From: Chitinophaga rhizosphaerae
GTDB lineage: Bacteria > Bacteroidota > Bacteroidia > Chitinophagales > Chitinophagaceae
Assembly (NCBI RefSeq): GCF_003958645.1
Contig: NZ_RXLO01000008.1
Span: 1-64,000 of the forward strand
Reading direction: 5' to 3'
Length of the DNA: 64,000 nt
This document shows, one piece after another, positions 33,026-41,661 of the stretch; the first letter of the stretch is position 1, and every line of letters starts with the position of its first letter. Position numbers and translations under genes: made by a program. The notes below the pieces were generated by a model that saw only the letters and a list, made by a program, of their open reading frames with translations, did not search any database and was not told the origin of the DNA.

Positions 33026-34495
33026 TTAACGGTTACCGTATGCAAGCTCATCGTCCGGCCAGGGGAAGACGAAAATCTGGGGAGAAGGCTGTATCGTATT
33101 GCCGCCCATGCCGGGCCAGGCGCGGTTCAGCCGTTTGTACATGTAGAAGATCTGTCCTTCGCCGAAGAACTCTTTCCTGGCGTCTTTCACAAGCTCGCCG
33201 AGGAACACGCTTTTCGCCGGATCGTTCAGCGGAACGCCCATCCCGCGCTGTTTCCGAACGGCATTGAGGTAATCCCATGCCTTGGCGGGATCGGTGTCGT
33301 AAATACTTTCCGCGGCGATGTAAAACATTTCGCTGAAGCGCAGCATGGGGATCATGAGCTCGTGGAGGTTCTTGTCGGCATTGCGGCTATATTTCTCCAG
33401 GCGCATGTAGCCGCCTGTTGAGCTGCTTTGCTGGCTGAACCATTGTTTGAAACGGAAATCTTCCGCGCCGGGGCCTCCCACTTCAAAGATCGTCCGCAAC
33501 TCGCCGGGAGGCGTGTTGAGCGTGGTTTCGCCGTTACGCAGGCGGTCGAACAGCGGGTTGGTCATATTCGGTGCATACAGCCCGAAGAGCAATTCCTTGT
33601 ACAAAATCCGGTCTTTCTGCTGATCGTCCGGGTTGAGGAAATCGGTCTGCCGCGTCCAGGGGAATTTATTCGATTCGATCACTTCCTTCGCCAGCGCCAG
33701 CGCCGCGGCATGATTGCCGGCGTAGAGCTGCACCCGCGCCAAAGTCCCCGTCACGGCGAAATAATTCAACCGGTGGCGGCGCTGCTGCAGGAACATCGGG
33801 CCGGAAACTTCCGTGGAAGAATCGGGCGTGGTATACCCGACTTTGTAACCGGGCTTCATGATGGGGTCTGCGGACCTGAGCAATTCCCGCGCCTGCGACA
33901 GGTCGCGGACCAAGGAATCCAGCGCCTGGCGGAGCGTATACACCGGCGTCGTGCTTTTGGAGAACGTCGTCACATACGGAATACCTTTCGCCGCAGGGCC
34001 CGCCACCGGTGCGGCCGCAAACTGGCGCAGCACGTCGAAGTGGCACCAGGCGCGCATCGCCAGCGCTTCCCCTTTGATAAGATCGCGCTCACCGGCGTCT
34101 AGCAACCCGCCGGAGCCATCGATGTGCTCCAGGATAAGGTTGGCATTGGCGATCACGTTATACAAGCCCGACCACACGCTCTTCTGGCGGTTGATGAAGT
34201 TGTTGTCCTTGTAATTGAAAAGCATCGTCTGGCGGAAACCAATCCGGTCTACCACGTCTACGAGGTAGTTCTGCGCTAGCACGTCGAGCGTACCAGCCGT
34301 CAGTTCCCTGCCGTACAATTCTTCCTTCACGCTGCGGCTATACAATCCGTTCAATGCATCCTGGTACCCTTCGCGGGTGGTAAACAGCAGGTCCATCGAT
34401 ACTTCCGACTTGGGCGACACGTCCAGCCATTTGCTGCAGGATGCGAGCGCCAGCATGCTACAAATCAGTATGATACTATATCTCATTGGGCGCAT
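33026..34495 (-). CDS. SusD/RagB-family nutrient-binding lipoprotein (pair 2)
   Basis: 489 residues; the start may be at 34495 or the next ATG at 34486, which both give a lipoprotein signal (lipobox LASC) followed by the typical SKWLDVSPKSE. The SusD_N-like part (DALNGLYSR, GEALAMRAWCHFDVLR) and the C-terminal part (SEMFYIAAE, AWDYLNAVRKQRG) are both present, so it is full length. It caps the preceding SusC transporter; the two genes are three bases apart. Confidence 0.95.
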   Translation of the reverse strand: MRPMRYSIILICSMLALASCSKWLDVSPKSEVSMDLLFTTREGYQDALNGLYSRSVKEELYGRELTAGTLDVLAQNYLVDVVDRIGFRQTMLFNYKDNNFINRQKSVWSGLYNVIANANLILEHIDGSGGLLDAGERDLIKGEALAMRAWCHFDVLRQFAAAPVAGPAAKGIPYVTTFSKSTTPVYTLRQALDSLVRDLSQARELLRSADPIMKPGYKVGYTTPDSSTEVSGPMFLQQRRHRLNYFAVTGTLARVQLYAGNHAAALALAKEVIESNKFPWTRQTDFLNPDDQQKDRILYKELLFGLYAPNMTNPLFDRLRNGETTLNTPPGELRTIFEVGGPGAEDFRFKQWFSQQSSSTGGYMRLEKYSRNADKNLHELMIPMLRFSEMFYIAAESIYDTDPAKAWDYLNAVRKQRGMGVPLNDPAKSVFLGELVKDARKEFFGEGQIFYMYKRLNRAWPGMGGNTIQPSPQIFVFPWPDDELAYGNR

Positions 34496-34498
34496 TTT

Positions 34499-37400
34499 TT
34501 AGAATCTGGTAGAAAGGGTGAATGTAATGCTCCGGGCAAACGGGTAATCGATCCCGCGTTCGGCCTTTACGGTAGACCAGTACGCCAGGTCGTTCATATT
34601 GGCCGACAGGCGCAGGTAATGCATCCGCAGTTTCTTGTAAAAGCCTGCCGGAAAATCGTACGACAGGAAAATGGATTTCAGCTCGAGGCGGTTCTCTTCC
34701 TGCACGAATCTCGACGAAGTCTGCGTGCTGCCCTGGTCGGCGATATTTTTGAAAAACGCGATATCCCCTGGCTTGATCCAGCGTTCCGACAACACGCGGC
34801 TGTCTACGTTGTAGCGCGGATCCGCATTCTCCACGCGGTCTACCAGGGTCTGGTTGTAGATATCACCGCCGAGCCGCGTCCAGAAGCGCACTTCCACCAT
34901 AAACCCGCCGTAAACGATGCTGGTACCGAAGTTGCCTTCGAGCAGGGGCGTTTCGTCGCCTACGGGCATGATGTCTTTCACGTTGTAGTCGTAGGTACGG
35001 GTGCCGTCGGCGCGCAGGTAAATTTCCTTGCCCGTTTCCGGATCGATGCCGAGGGAGCGGACGGCGTAGATCGTGCTCATCGACTGCCCTTCCCTGAACC
35101 GCAGCAGCGGCACGGAGCGCAGTTCCGGTTTTTCCTGTTGCTGCTTGTCGATCTCGTCGTTGAAGCTCTTCAGCGCATTGGAAATCTTCGTGATCTCGTT
35201 GGTGTTGTGAACGAGGTTGAAGTTGAAGTTGACAGACCATTTGCGGCTGCGGAACGCGTTCATGCGGAGGAACACTTCGTAGCCCTTGTTCACCATCTCG
35301 CCGAGGTTCTCCTTGTATTTCGGGAAGCCGGTGCTGAGGGGAACGTTCACGTCGGCCAGCAGGTCGCGGGTATGTTTGAAATAGTATCGGGGCGCAAAGT
35401 AAATCCGGTCGTTCCACAGCGATGCTTCCATCCCCAGGTCGTAATTCTGCGTCCGCTGCCATTTCAGGCCGCTGTTGCCGTATTCCTTGAAAGTGGCGCC
35501 CACGCCGGTAGAATACCAGTCGCCGCCGTAATATTGATAAGTGGTGTTGGACAGGTAAGACGGGAAAGATACATCGCCCGTAAGACCGGTGGTGGCCCGC
35601 AGTTTCAGCTGGTTGATGAACGAATGGCCCTGCAGGAACGCCTCCTGGTGGAGGTTCCAGCCTACCCCCATCGACCAGAACGGTGCCATGCGCGAATCTG
35701 CGCCGAATTTGCTGGAGCCGTCCACACGGAACGTGGCATCGAGCAGATAACGGTTTTTGTAGGCGTAGTTGATCGTAGCGAATCCGCCCGCAAGCCTTTG
35801 CTGGCGCGACTCTCCTTCCGGATGCGCGTTCGCCTTGTACCGCCGTGCGAAGTTGATATCGTTGAAGCGGTCGTTCACGAACCCTTCGCCCACGGCTTCC
35901 TTCCTCCAGTAATCGACCGTCTGCATATTGAACCCGCCCGTTGCGGTGAAATAATTGCCGCCGATCTGCTTGTTGTAATTGAGGGTCACGTTACCGTCCC
36001 AATGCGATTCCTTGTCGGCCGCGTACGTGTATTGTCCCCTGTTTTTCAGATCGTCGCCCTTGTAGTCGTAATAATCATTGCTGAAAGGAGAAACGAACTG
36101 GTCGATGGATGATCCGCGGCGGATGAAGCTGATCTCCGAACGCACGCGCCAGTTGGGATTGAAGTTGTATTCCAGCGCCAGGATGTCCGTGAATTCGAGG
36201 TATTCGCTCTTGTCGAAATTACCGATGGTGGATTCGTACATCGGGTTGAGGACGGTAGAACTGATGACGCTGTTGGTTTCTCCGCCACGCGAATTCCACA
36301 GGTCGATCTCGCGGATGAGGCGGCCCAGGCTGTCGGTTTTCGGGTAGTAGGGATTCATGCGCACGTATTTCGAGAAGCTGCCGTACGGACTGTTCCGCTG
36401 GTTCACCTGTGTGATGGTAAACATGTTGCGGGCCATGAATTTATTGTTGCCCAGGTTGTAGCTCAGGGTGTTGGACAGGCTGTACCGGTCGCGCCCGGAA
36501 CCTTTCATCACGCCGCCGTTGTTCTGGTAGCGCGCGTCCACCCCGTATTTCACGGTTTTGGTGCCGCCCTGGACGGATACGGAATGGCGCTGGCCCAGTT
36601 CCGTCTGGATGGGTTGCGACAGCCAGTAGGTATTTACGCCGGCCAGCACGTTGTTCCTTTTCCGGTAGTACTGTTTTTCCAGTTCGTCGGGAGCGTCTAC
36701 GTCGTTGTTGGCGTACAGCCCTGCGAGGCGTTCGTATTCCAGTTTGTCTTTCGCGCCGAGCACGTTATAGGCCGTGAGATCGGGCGCCTGGATGTTGAGT
36801 TCGTAATTGTAGTGCAGCTCGAGCTTCCCTTCTTTCGGCGCTTTGGTGTAGATCACCACCACGCCGTTGGATGCACGGGAGCCGTAAATGGCCGTGGCAG
36901 CAGCGTCTTTGAGGAGCGTGATCGTTTCCACACGGTTCATGTCGAGGTCGAAAATGGCCTGTATGTTGGTCGGGTAACCGTCGAGGATGAAGAGCGGCAG
37001 ATTGGTAACGCTGGCCAGCTGGTTGCGGCTGAGCACGTTGTCCGTATTGGCCGGAAGCGCGGTGGTGCCGCGGATGGAAATGTTCGGCAACGCGTTCGGG
37101 TTGGAGCCCGCCAGGTTGTTTTCGGCGATGCGGAACGACGGGTCGTACGCCTGTATGCTGGACAGGATGTTCTGCGGATTGAAACGCTTCAGTTCTTCGC
37201 CCGTGATCGTAACGGCGGAACCGGTGTAGTTGTCGCGCTTGATGCGCTGGTATCCCGTGATCACGACGTCTTTCATGGACTGCACGTCTGTGAGCAGTTT
37301 CATGTCTATCTGTGTGCGCTTGCCCACTTTCACTTCCTGTGCCTTGTACCCGATGAAGCTGTACACAAGCGTAGCGTTGGGCGGCACGTTGCGGATTTCG

Positions 37401-37975
37401 TACCGGCCGTCGTCGTTGGTTTTGGTACCGTTCACGGTGCCTTTAACGAGTACGGTCACCCCGGGCAAAGCGAGCCCCTGTTCGTCGGTCACCAGGCCGT
37501 GAACGGACGCCTGTTGCTGCGGGATGGCGTTGAGGCCTTGCAGCGCAGCGGCCCTGTCCGCCGAAGCAGCGGGCTGCGCGGCGGTAGTGGCGGGCGTTGC
37601 GGCGGGCGCGGGTCTGTCTTTCCGGTAAATGATGAAATCATTGCCCTGCGCCTGTTCCGCTTCGAGGCCGAAAGCGGCGAGGTAGCGGTTGATGTATGCG
37701 CTCACGGATTCACCGTTGTGCTGGGGCGGCGGCGGGTCGGCGAGTTGACTGCCGACGGTGTTGCCCATGTAATTGAGGCGCACATGAAGCTGCTTCTCCA
37801 GATTGGCCAGTACGCGCTTCAGCGGCTGTTTTCGGCTCCCCGTCTCCTGTTGGGGCTCCTGGTACGCAGGAGCGGGCTCCCTTTGCGGCAAGGTAAGTCG
37901 GGTGGCGGCCTGTGCGGCTACTGCCGTCAGGCACATCGCCAGCGTCAGGCATCGGCCGGCGTTGAATTGTCCCAT
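34499..37975 (-). CDS. SusC/RagA-family TonB-linked transducer with N-terminal STN domain (pair 2)
   Basis: 1158 residues. A signal peptide (MGQFNAGRCL...AAQA) is followed by an STN (secretin/TonB short N-terminal) domain (about 50-115: LKRVLANLEKQLHVRLNYMG split by VSAYINRYLAAFGL) and an Ala/Pro-rich linker. Then come a carboxypeptidase-regulatory-like domain (about 155-235, PGVTVLVKGTVNG), plug (about 240-390, VVITGYQRI, LFILDGYPTN) and the barrel, which ends with LSTRF. The STN domain passes a signal to the FecR protein encoded upstream, so uptake of a substrate can switch on the ECF sigma factor and this locus. First gene of the SusC-SusD-DUF4843-PKD-TlpA series. Confidence 0.95.
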   Translation of the reverse strand: MGQFNAGRCLTLAMCLTAVAAQAATRLTLPQREPAPAYQEPQQETGSRKQPLKRVLANLEKQLHVRLNYMGNTVGSQLADPPPPQHNGESVSAYINRYLAAFGLEAEQAQGNDFIIYRKDRPAPAATPATTAAQPAASADRAAALQGLNAIPQQQASVHGLVTDEQGLALPGVTVLVKGTVNGTKTNDDGRYEIRNVPPNATLVYSFIGYKAQEVKVGKRTQIDMKLLTDVQSMKDVVITGYQRIKRDNYTGSAVTITGEELKRFNPQNILSSIQAYDPSFRIAENNLAGSNPNALPNISIRGTTALPANTDNVLSRNQLASVTNLPLFILDGYPTNIQAIFDLDMNRVETITLLKDAAATAIYGSRASNGVVVIYTKAPKEGKLELHYNYELNIQAPDLTAYNVLGAKDKLEYERLAGLYANNDVDAPDELEKQYYRKRNNVLAGVNTYWLSQPIQTELGQRHSVSVQGGTKTVKYGVDARYQNNGGVMKGSGRDRYSLSNTLSYNLGNNKFMARNMFTITQVNQRNSPYGSFSKYVRMNPYYPKTDSLGRLIREIDLWNSRGGETNSVISSTVLNPMYESTIGNFDKSEYLEFTDILALEYNFNPNWRVRSEISFIRRGSSIDQFVSPFSNDYYDYKGDDLKNRGQYTYAADKESHWDGNVTLNYNKQIGGNYFTATGGFNMQTVDYWRKEAVGEGFVNDRFNDINFARRYKANAHPEGESRQQRLAGGFATINYAYKNRYLLDATFRVDGSSKFGADSRMAPFWSMGVGWNLHQEAFLQGHSFINQLKLRATTGLTGDVSFPSYLSNTTYQYYGGDWYSTGVGATFKEYGNSGLKWQRTQNYDLGMEASLWNDRIYFAPRYYFKHTRDLLADVNVPLSTGFPKYKENLGEMVNKGYEVFLRMNAFRSRKWSVNFNFNLVHNTNEITKISNALKSFNDEIDKQQQEKPELRSVPLLRFREGQSMSTIYAVRSLGIDPETGKEIYLRADGTRTYDYNVKDIMPVGDETPLLEGNFGTSIVYGGFMVEVRFWTRLGGDIYNQTLVDRVENADPRYNVDSRVLSERWIKPGDIAFFKNIADQGSTQTSSRFVQEENRLELKSIFLSYDFPAGFYKKLRMHYLRLSANMNDLAYWSTVKAERGIDYPFARSITFTLSTRF

Positions 37976-38122
37976 AGCAATGTAGATTTAGGTTGGTTGT
38001 TTGTCCAATGTCGATTTCGGTCCATATCTCATCAGGCAAAAAAATCCCTGCTGCGCACCGCTGCATGCCGCGGGCGTAGTCCGGTTGCCCGGCGTTTTAT
38101 ATGTTCTGCTGATAATTTTCTT

Positions 38123-39124
38123 TTACTGTCCCCCTTTCCGGATCACGTAACTGTTTTTACCGTTTTCCGTGATGGTAATGTCGAACGACCGCGACAGCGT
38201 TTTGAAAAACACGTCGATATGATCGGTCGGGATGGTGCCGGTGAATGTTTCCTGCAGCATGGCGCTATCTTCCAGCTGTACCTTGATGCCGGTATTTTCT
38301 TCCAGTGCGAGCAAAACATCGGCCAGGGTTGCGTCCTGGAAGATGAGGCGTTGCTGCTGCCAGGCGGCGTAATGCCCGGGGTCTACCCGGTTGTTGGTCA
38401 GCTCCTTGCGCTCGGCAGACCAGGTGACCATATCTCCCGGCCGCATGGCGATGAGGGAGGTATCTTTCCGGTTGAGCTTCAGGTTTACCTTTCCGTTTTG
38501 CAGTACGACCTGTGTTTGCACGCGGCGGGTGTTGACGTTGAACGCCGTTCCCACCACCTGGATGTCTACATCATTTGTATGCACGATGAATTTCCGGTTG
38601 CCGGATTCATGTTTCACTTCGAAAAAAGCCTCTCCGCCCAGCCAAACTTCGCGGGCCGAATCGCCATCCCAGGAAACGGCATATTTAACTGTGGAATTTA
38701 CATTGAGGCGGATCTCCGACCCATCGGGAAGCGAAATCGTCTTCACTTCGCCGAAAGCCGTGGATACGGTGTTGAACGCTTCTTTTTCCTTCCCGGGCAG
38801 CCATACGATGGCCATGATGCCGATCACCACGGCTGCGGCGGCCCAGGGCATCCAGCGCAAAAGGTTGTGGCGGCGCGGCGCTTCGTCTATCGAAGCCACG
38901 ATCCTTTCCCAGGTTGCTTCCTGCAGATGGGCGGGCGGCGCGGCCTGTTGAGCGGCCGTTGTCAGCAGCCAGTCTGCCGCGGCCTGCATGGTAGCCGCGT
39001 GTTCCGGATGCCGGCGTGCCCAGGCTTCCCAAAGCTCCGTGGCGCGGGGGTCTTTTTCCAACACCCACTCCCGGAAGCCGGGCTGCGATAAGAAGTGTTC
39101 CAACGTGAAAGTCTGGTCGGCCAT
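38123..39124 (-). CDS. FecR-family anti-sigma/transducer protein
   Basis: 333 residues. A cytoplasmic N-terminal part (about 1-85) that would bind the sigma factor, one membrane helix (about 88-108, WMPWAAAAVVIGIMAIVWL), then the FecR domain (about 120-220: LPDGSEIRLNVNSTVKYA, VWLGGEAFFEVKH) and a DUF4974-type C-terminal domain (about 260-333). FecR proteins hold an ECF sigma factor until a SusC with an STN domain signals substrate arrival. It is 77 bp downstream of the sigma gene and 147 bp upstream of the STN-bearing SusC. Confidence 0.94.
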   Translation of the reverse strand: MADQTFTLEHFLSQPGFREWVLEKDPRATELWEAWARRHPEHAATMQAAADWLLTTAAQQAAPPAHLQEATWERIVASIDEAPRRHNLLRWMPWAAAAVVIGIMAIVWLPGKEKEAFNTVSTAFGEVKTISLPDGSEIRLNVNSTVKYAVSWDGDSAREVWLGGEAFFEVKHESGNRKFIVHTNDVDIQVVGTAFNVNTRRVQTQVVLQNGKVNLKLNRKDTSLIAMRPGDMVTWSAERKELTNNRVDPGHYAAWQQQRLIFQDATLADVLLALEENTGIKVQLEDSAMLQETFTGTIPTDHIDVFFKTLSRSFDITITENGKNSYVIRKGGQ

Positions 39125-39201
39125 GATAATTACTTAACAGGTAAAGCAGGGATCGAACGAATTCTTAGCGCCGTTTCCCATCATTTTTCAAAAATTTTAT
39201 G

Positions 39202-39828
39202 TCATCCCGTTCCGCCGTTCCCGAAAAAGGCCAATGCAAAAACGATTTTGTCGCTGTTATCTTTTAAATATTTCAGTGCTTTTGACAGCAATACGTAAGC
39301 GGAATTCACGGAAAGCGACATGATATCGGCCGTTTCGCGGGTATCGAGGCCATGATAATACCGGAGGTACAAAACTTCCTGCTGGCGCGGGGGCAGTTCC
39401 GCCATCACGCCCGCCAGGCGCGCACGGCGCTGCTGGTCGCTCTGTTTGCCGATAAGCTCGTCTTCGGGGGATGCGGACGGCGCGTCGTAGAACGCACCAT
39501 CGTCGTCGGGCAGTACGAACTGTTTGCCGATGTGGCGGAGGATGCGCCGTTTGAGGCTGGAAAGCAGGTAGAACCGGATGGAGTCCGTGGCCGAAAGGCC
39601 GTTCCTCCCCTGCCAGATGCTCACGAATACGTCGTGGATGGCGTCTTGCACGAGGGTTTCATCCGCATGCACCTTCATCCCGTACCCGTAAAGCGGGCGG
39701 AAGTGCTGCCGGTAAATGTAATCCAGCGCAGCACGGTCGCCCTCCTTCACTTTATTCCACAGGTCCCGGTCTGGCAACCCGGCGTAAATACCGCCCGCCC
39801 CGATCATATGTTCGATACCATTGCTCAA
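39202..39828 (-). CDS. ECF-type RNA polymerase sigma factor
   Basis: 208 residues; the start at 39828 is the first of two possible ATGs. Sigma region 2 is at about 25-95 (LDYIYRQHFRPLYGYG, DAIHDVFVSIWQGR), region 4 at about 140-195 (LPPRQQEVLYLRYYHGLDTRETADIMSLS split here as motif text only). It lacks regions 1 and 3, as normal for ECF factors. It pairs with the FecR protein downstream and most likely activates the Sus locus at 29549-37975. Short Gly-rich C-terminal end. Confidence 0.93.
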   Translation of the reverse strand: MSNGIEHMIGAGGIYAGLPDRDLWNKVKEGDRAALDYIYRQHFRPLYGYGMKVHADETLVQDAIHDVFVSIWQGRNGLSATDSIRFYLLSSLKRRILRHIGKQFVLPDDDGAFYDAPSASPEDELIGKQSDQQRRARLAGVMAELPPRQQEVLYLRYYHGLDTRETADIMSLSVNSAYVLLSKALKYLKDNSDKIVFALAFFGNGGTG

Positions 39829-39863
39829 TGCCGTTAAAGATAAAAAGGGGATCGCTGGAATGC

Positions 39864-39896
39864 AAAAGAAAAGGCTCCCCTTTTGGTAAGAGAGCC
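39864..39896 (-). terminator. Terminator of the ubiX-aroQ unit
   Basis: 7-bp stem with one G-U (39873-39879 with 39890-39896) followed on the minus strand by TTTTCTTTT. Located 27 bp past the aroQ stop. Confidence 0.7.
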
Positions 39897-39922
39897 CCTA
39901 TATTACCCGAAATCAACTATTT

Positions 39923-40342
39923 TCAACGCTCCAGCAAAAACCGGAGCGCCAATTCATACCCTTTCATGCCCAAACCGGTGATCACGCCAACGGCCTGGCC
40001 GCCCGTTACCGACTTGTGGCGGAATTCTTCCCGGGCATAAATATTACTGATATGCACCTCCACCACCGGTGTATTGATGGCGGCGATGGCGTCGCGGATC
40101 GCGTACGAATAATGCGTGTATGCCGCGCCATTGAGGATGATCCCGTCGTATTCGAACCCGATCGCCTGCAACTGGTTAACGATCTCCCCTTCCACATTGC
40201 TCTGGAAGTAGGAAATATCTACCTGCGGGAATTTGGCTTTCAGGGTTACCAGGTATTCGTCGAACGAAAGCTTTCCGTAAATCTCCGGTTCGCGCTTGCC
40301 CAACAGGTTGAGGTTGGGGCCGTTGATGATGGCTATTTTCAT
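39923..40342 (-). CDS. aroQ: Type II 3-dehydroquinate dehydratase
   Basis: 139 residues from ATG 40342, the normal start for this family (IINGPNLNLLGKREPEIYG at the N-terminus). It removes water from 3-dehydroquinate to give 3-dehydroshikimate, step 3 of the shikimate pathway, in the cytoplasm. Conserved parts are present: catalytic Tyr22 in the flexible loop region, NGAAYTHYS with the catalytic Asn/His area and VEVHISNIYAREEFRHKS. Type II enzymes form dodecamers. 16 bp downstream of ubiX, probably co-transcribed, with a shared terminator. Confidence 0.96.
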   Translation of the reverse strand: MKIAIINGPNLNLLGKREPEIYGKLSFDEYLVTLKAKFPQVDISYFQSNVEGEIVNQLQAIGFEYDGIILNGAAYTHYSYAIRDAIAAINTPVVEVHISNIYAREEFRHKSVTGGQAVGVITGLGMKGYELALRFLLER

Positions 40343-40358
40343 GTGATGGTTTGATGCG

Positions 40359-40919
40359 TTATTCTCCCCAGCGGAACGTGTCCTGCTCCAGCCCGGCCAG
40401 GTCAATCACCCGGTCTACCACGGTAGCGGCCACGTCTTCGATGGACTGTGGTTTGGAATAGAACGAAGGCGTGGCAGGGCAAATGATCCCGCCGGCTTCG
40501 GTTACGGTCTGCATATTGCGGATGTGCACCAGGTTGTAGGGCGTATCTCTCAGCACGCAGATGAGTTTCCTGCGTTCTTTCAACACCACGTCTGCCGCGC
40601 GGGTGATGAGGTCGTTGGAGATGCCGCCGGCTATCCGGCCCAGGGTGCCCATCGAACAGGGGCAGATGATCATGGTATCGAAACGCCCGCTGCCACTGGC
40701 GAACGGTGCGTAAAAATCTTTCTGCGAATAAAACGGGAATGGCAACTGCTCGTACCCTTTTTCGTCCAGCTCGGTTTCCCAAACCGTTTTCGCGTTGTCG
40801 GTCATCACGATGGCCACCTGGTCTACCTGGTCTTTCATCACAGCCAGCTTCCGCAGGAGCTGCCGTGCGTAAACAGACCCGCTGGCCCCGGTAACCGCCA
40901 CAACTATACGATGCTTCAT
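40359..40919 (-). CDS. ubiX: UbiX-type flavin prenyltransferase
   Basis: 186 residues. The UbiX signature GASGSVYARQLL (about 11-22), ICPCSMGTLGRIAGGISNDLITRAADVVLKERR-type middle (motif start at about 85) and RDTPYNLVHIRNM (about 123-135) are all present. UbiX joins dimethylallyl to FMN to make prenylated FMN, the cofactor for UbiD-type decarboxylases. No ubiD is in the window. It is translated ahead of aroQ on the same strand, with a -7 box TAGATTTG directly before its ATG. Confidence 0.95.
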   Translation of the reverse strand: MKHRIVVAVTGASGSVYARQLLRKLAVMKDQVDQVAIVMTDNAKTVWETELDEKGYEQLPFPFYSQKDFYAPFASGSGRFDTMIICPCSMGTLGRIAGGISNDLITRAADVVLKERRKLICVLRDTPYNLVHIRNMQTVTEAGGIICPATPSFYSKPQSIEDVAATVVDRVIDLAGLEQDTFRWGE

Positions 40920-40923
40920 GCAG

Positions 40924-40931
40924 CAAATCTA
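40924..40931 (-). promoter_or_regulatory. -7 box TAGATTTG of the ubiX-aroQ unit
   Basis: Exact TAnnTTTG match on the minus strand, 4 bases before the ATG at 40919. It adjoins the terminator of the ytxJ unit upstream. Confidence 0.5.
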
Positions 40932-40932
40932 C

Positions 40933-40979
40933 AAAAAACAAGGTCCTGTTAAAAAGCAATTACACTTTTCAACAGGACC
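40933..40979 (-). terminator. Terminator of the ytxJ unit
   Basis: 9-bp stem (40942-40950 with 40971-40979), extended by an A/T-rich inner stem, followed by a T-rich run on the minus strand. It lies 22 bp after the ytxJ stop. Confidence 0.8.
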
Positions 40980-41001
40980 ATGGCGGTAAAAAATATTTTC
41001 T

Positions 41002-41325
41002 TTAGCTCATCTCTGCCAGTTCTTCCATGCGGATGGCCATATGGCTTTCGTCGTACACACATTCACCGTTGCGGATCAGCAACACCTGGGGCGATTCGTG
41101 CTCCACGCCGAACAGCTCGGCGATGCGGTTGCTGACGGGGCGGTAACGGATGAGGTCCAGGTAATAAAACTCCCACCCTTCGGGTGATACGGATCTTTCC
41201 AGCCGCGATTTTACCATACCACTGGTAGGGCAGCGCGTGCTGTGCTTGAATATCACCACGGGGTGGTCGAAAGACCGGTGCCGGATAGCTGCCAGCTGTT
41301 CTTCACTTTCCAACGTTGTCCACAT
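41002..41325 (-). CDS. ytxJ: Bacillithiol-system monothiol bacilliredoxin-like protein (YtxJ)
   Basis: 107 residues from ATG 41325; a frame extends to a TTG at 41334. YtxJ/BrxC-type proteins have a thioredoxin fold with a single active cysteine; here it is in KHSTRCPTSG (Cys about 31). They remove bacillithiol from protein cysteines. This is seen in Bacteroidota that make bacillithiol, but no bsh gene is in the window. A -7 box TATCTTTG lies 6 bases before the ATG. A 46-residue lipoprotein gene lies 21 bp upstream on the same strand. Confidence 0.88.
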   Translation of the reverse strand: MWTTLESEEQLAAIRHRSFDHPVVIFKHSTRCPTSGMVKSRLERSVSPEGWEFYYLDLIRYRPVSNRIAELFGVEHESPQVLLIRNGECVYDESHMAIRMEELAEMS

Positions 41326-41331
41326 AGCCCA

Positions 41332-41339
41332 CAAAGATA
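41332..41339 (-). promoter_or_regulatory. -7 box TATCTTTG of ytxJ
   Basis: Exact TAnnTTTG match on the minus strand, 6 bases before the chosen ATG. It supports the 41325 start over the TTG at 41334, which would lie inside the box. Confidence 0.5.
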
Positions 41340-41346
41340 AGGCTTA

Positions 41347-41487
41347 CTAGCAATGCTTGCTTTGCTCGTGCTGCACTTTCGTGATTTTCATGGGGCAACC
41401 CAGCTTCTGGGAGGCACAGGAAGAAAACACGGCAGCCACCACTGCCATCACACAAAATATACCGAACATACGGCGTGCTGAACTCAT
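41347..41487 (-). CDS. Small lipoprotein, 46 residues
   Basis: A short minus-strand frame not usually called by length filters. ATG at 41487, TAG at 41347-41349. The protein starts with MSSARRMFGIF, has a hydrophobic run (VMAVVAAVF) and a lipobox SSC (Cys24), so the mature lipopeptide is only about 23 residues. It carries a second and third Cys (31 and 46) and a basic end. Charge pattern, signal and lipobox together make chance unlikely. Function unknown; it precedes ytxJ by 21 bp, though ytxJ has its own box. Confidence 0.65.
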   Translation of the reverse strand: MSSARRMFGIFCVMAVVAAVFSSCASQKLGCPMKITKVQHEQSKHC

Positions 41488-41661
41488 AGTCTGCGTTTTA
41501 GTAATTAAACGAAATTTCATAGGCCTGGATTGTAGAACTTTGTGATGTGTATTTTGTAACGTTATTTTGCAAATATATACATTATATTAAAAAAAACAAT
41601 CCTATGTGTTGCCGGCGGCATGGAAAGGATGACGAACGGCCCGGCACATGCACCTGAAATT

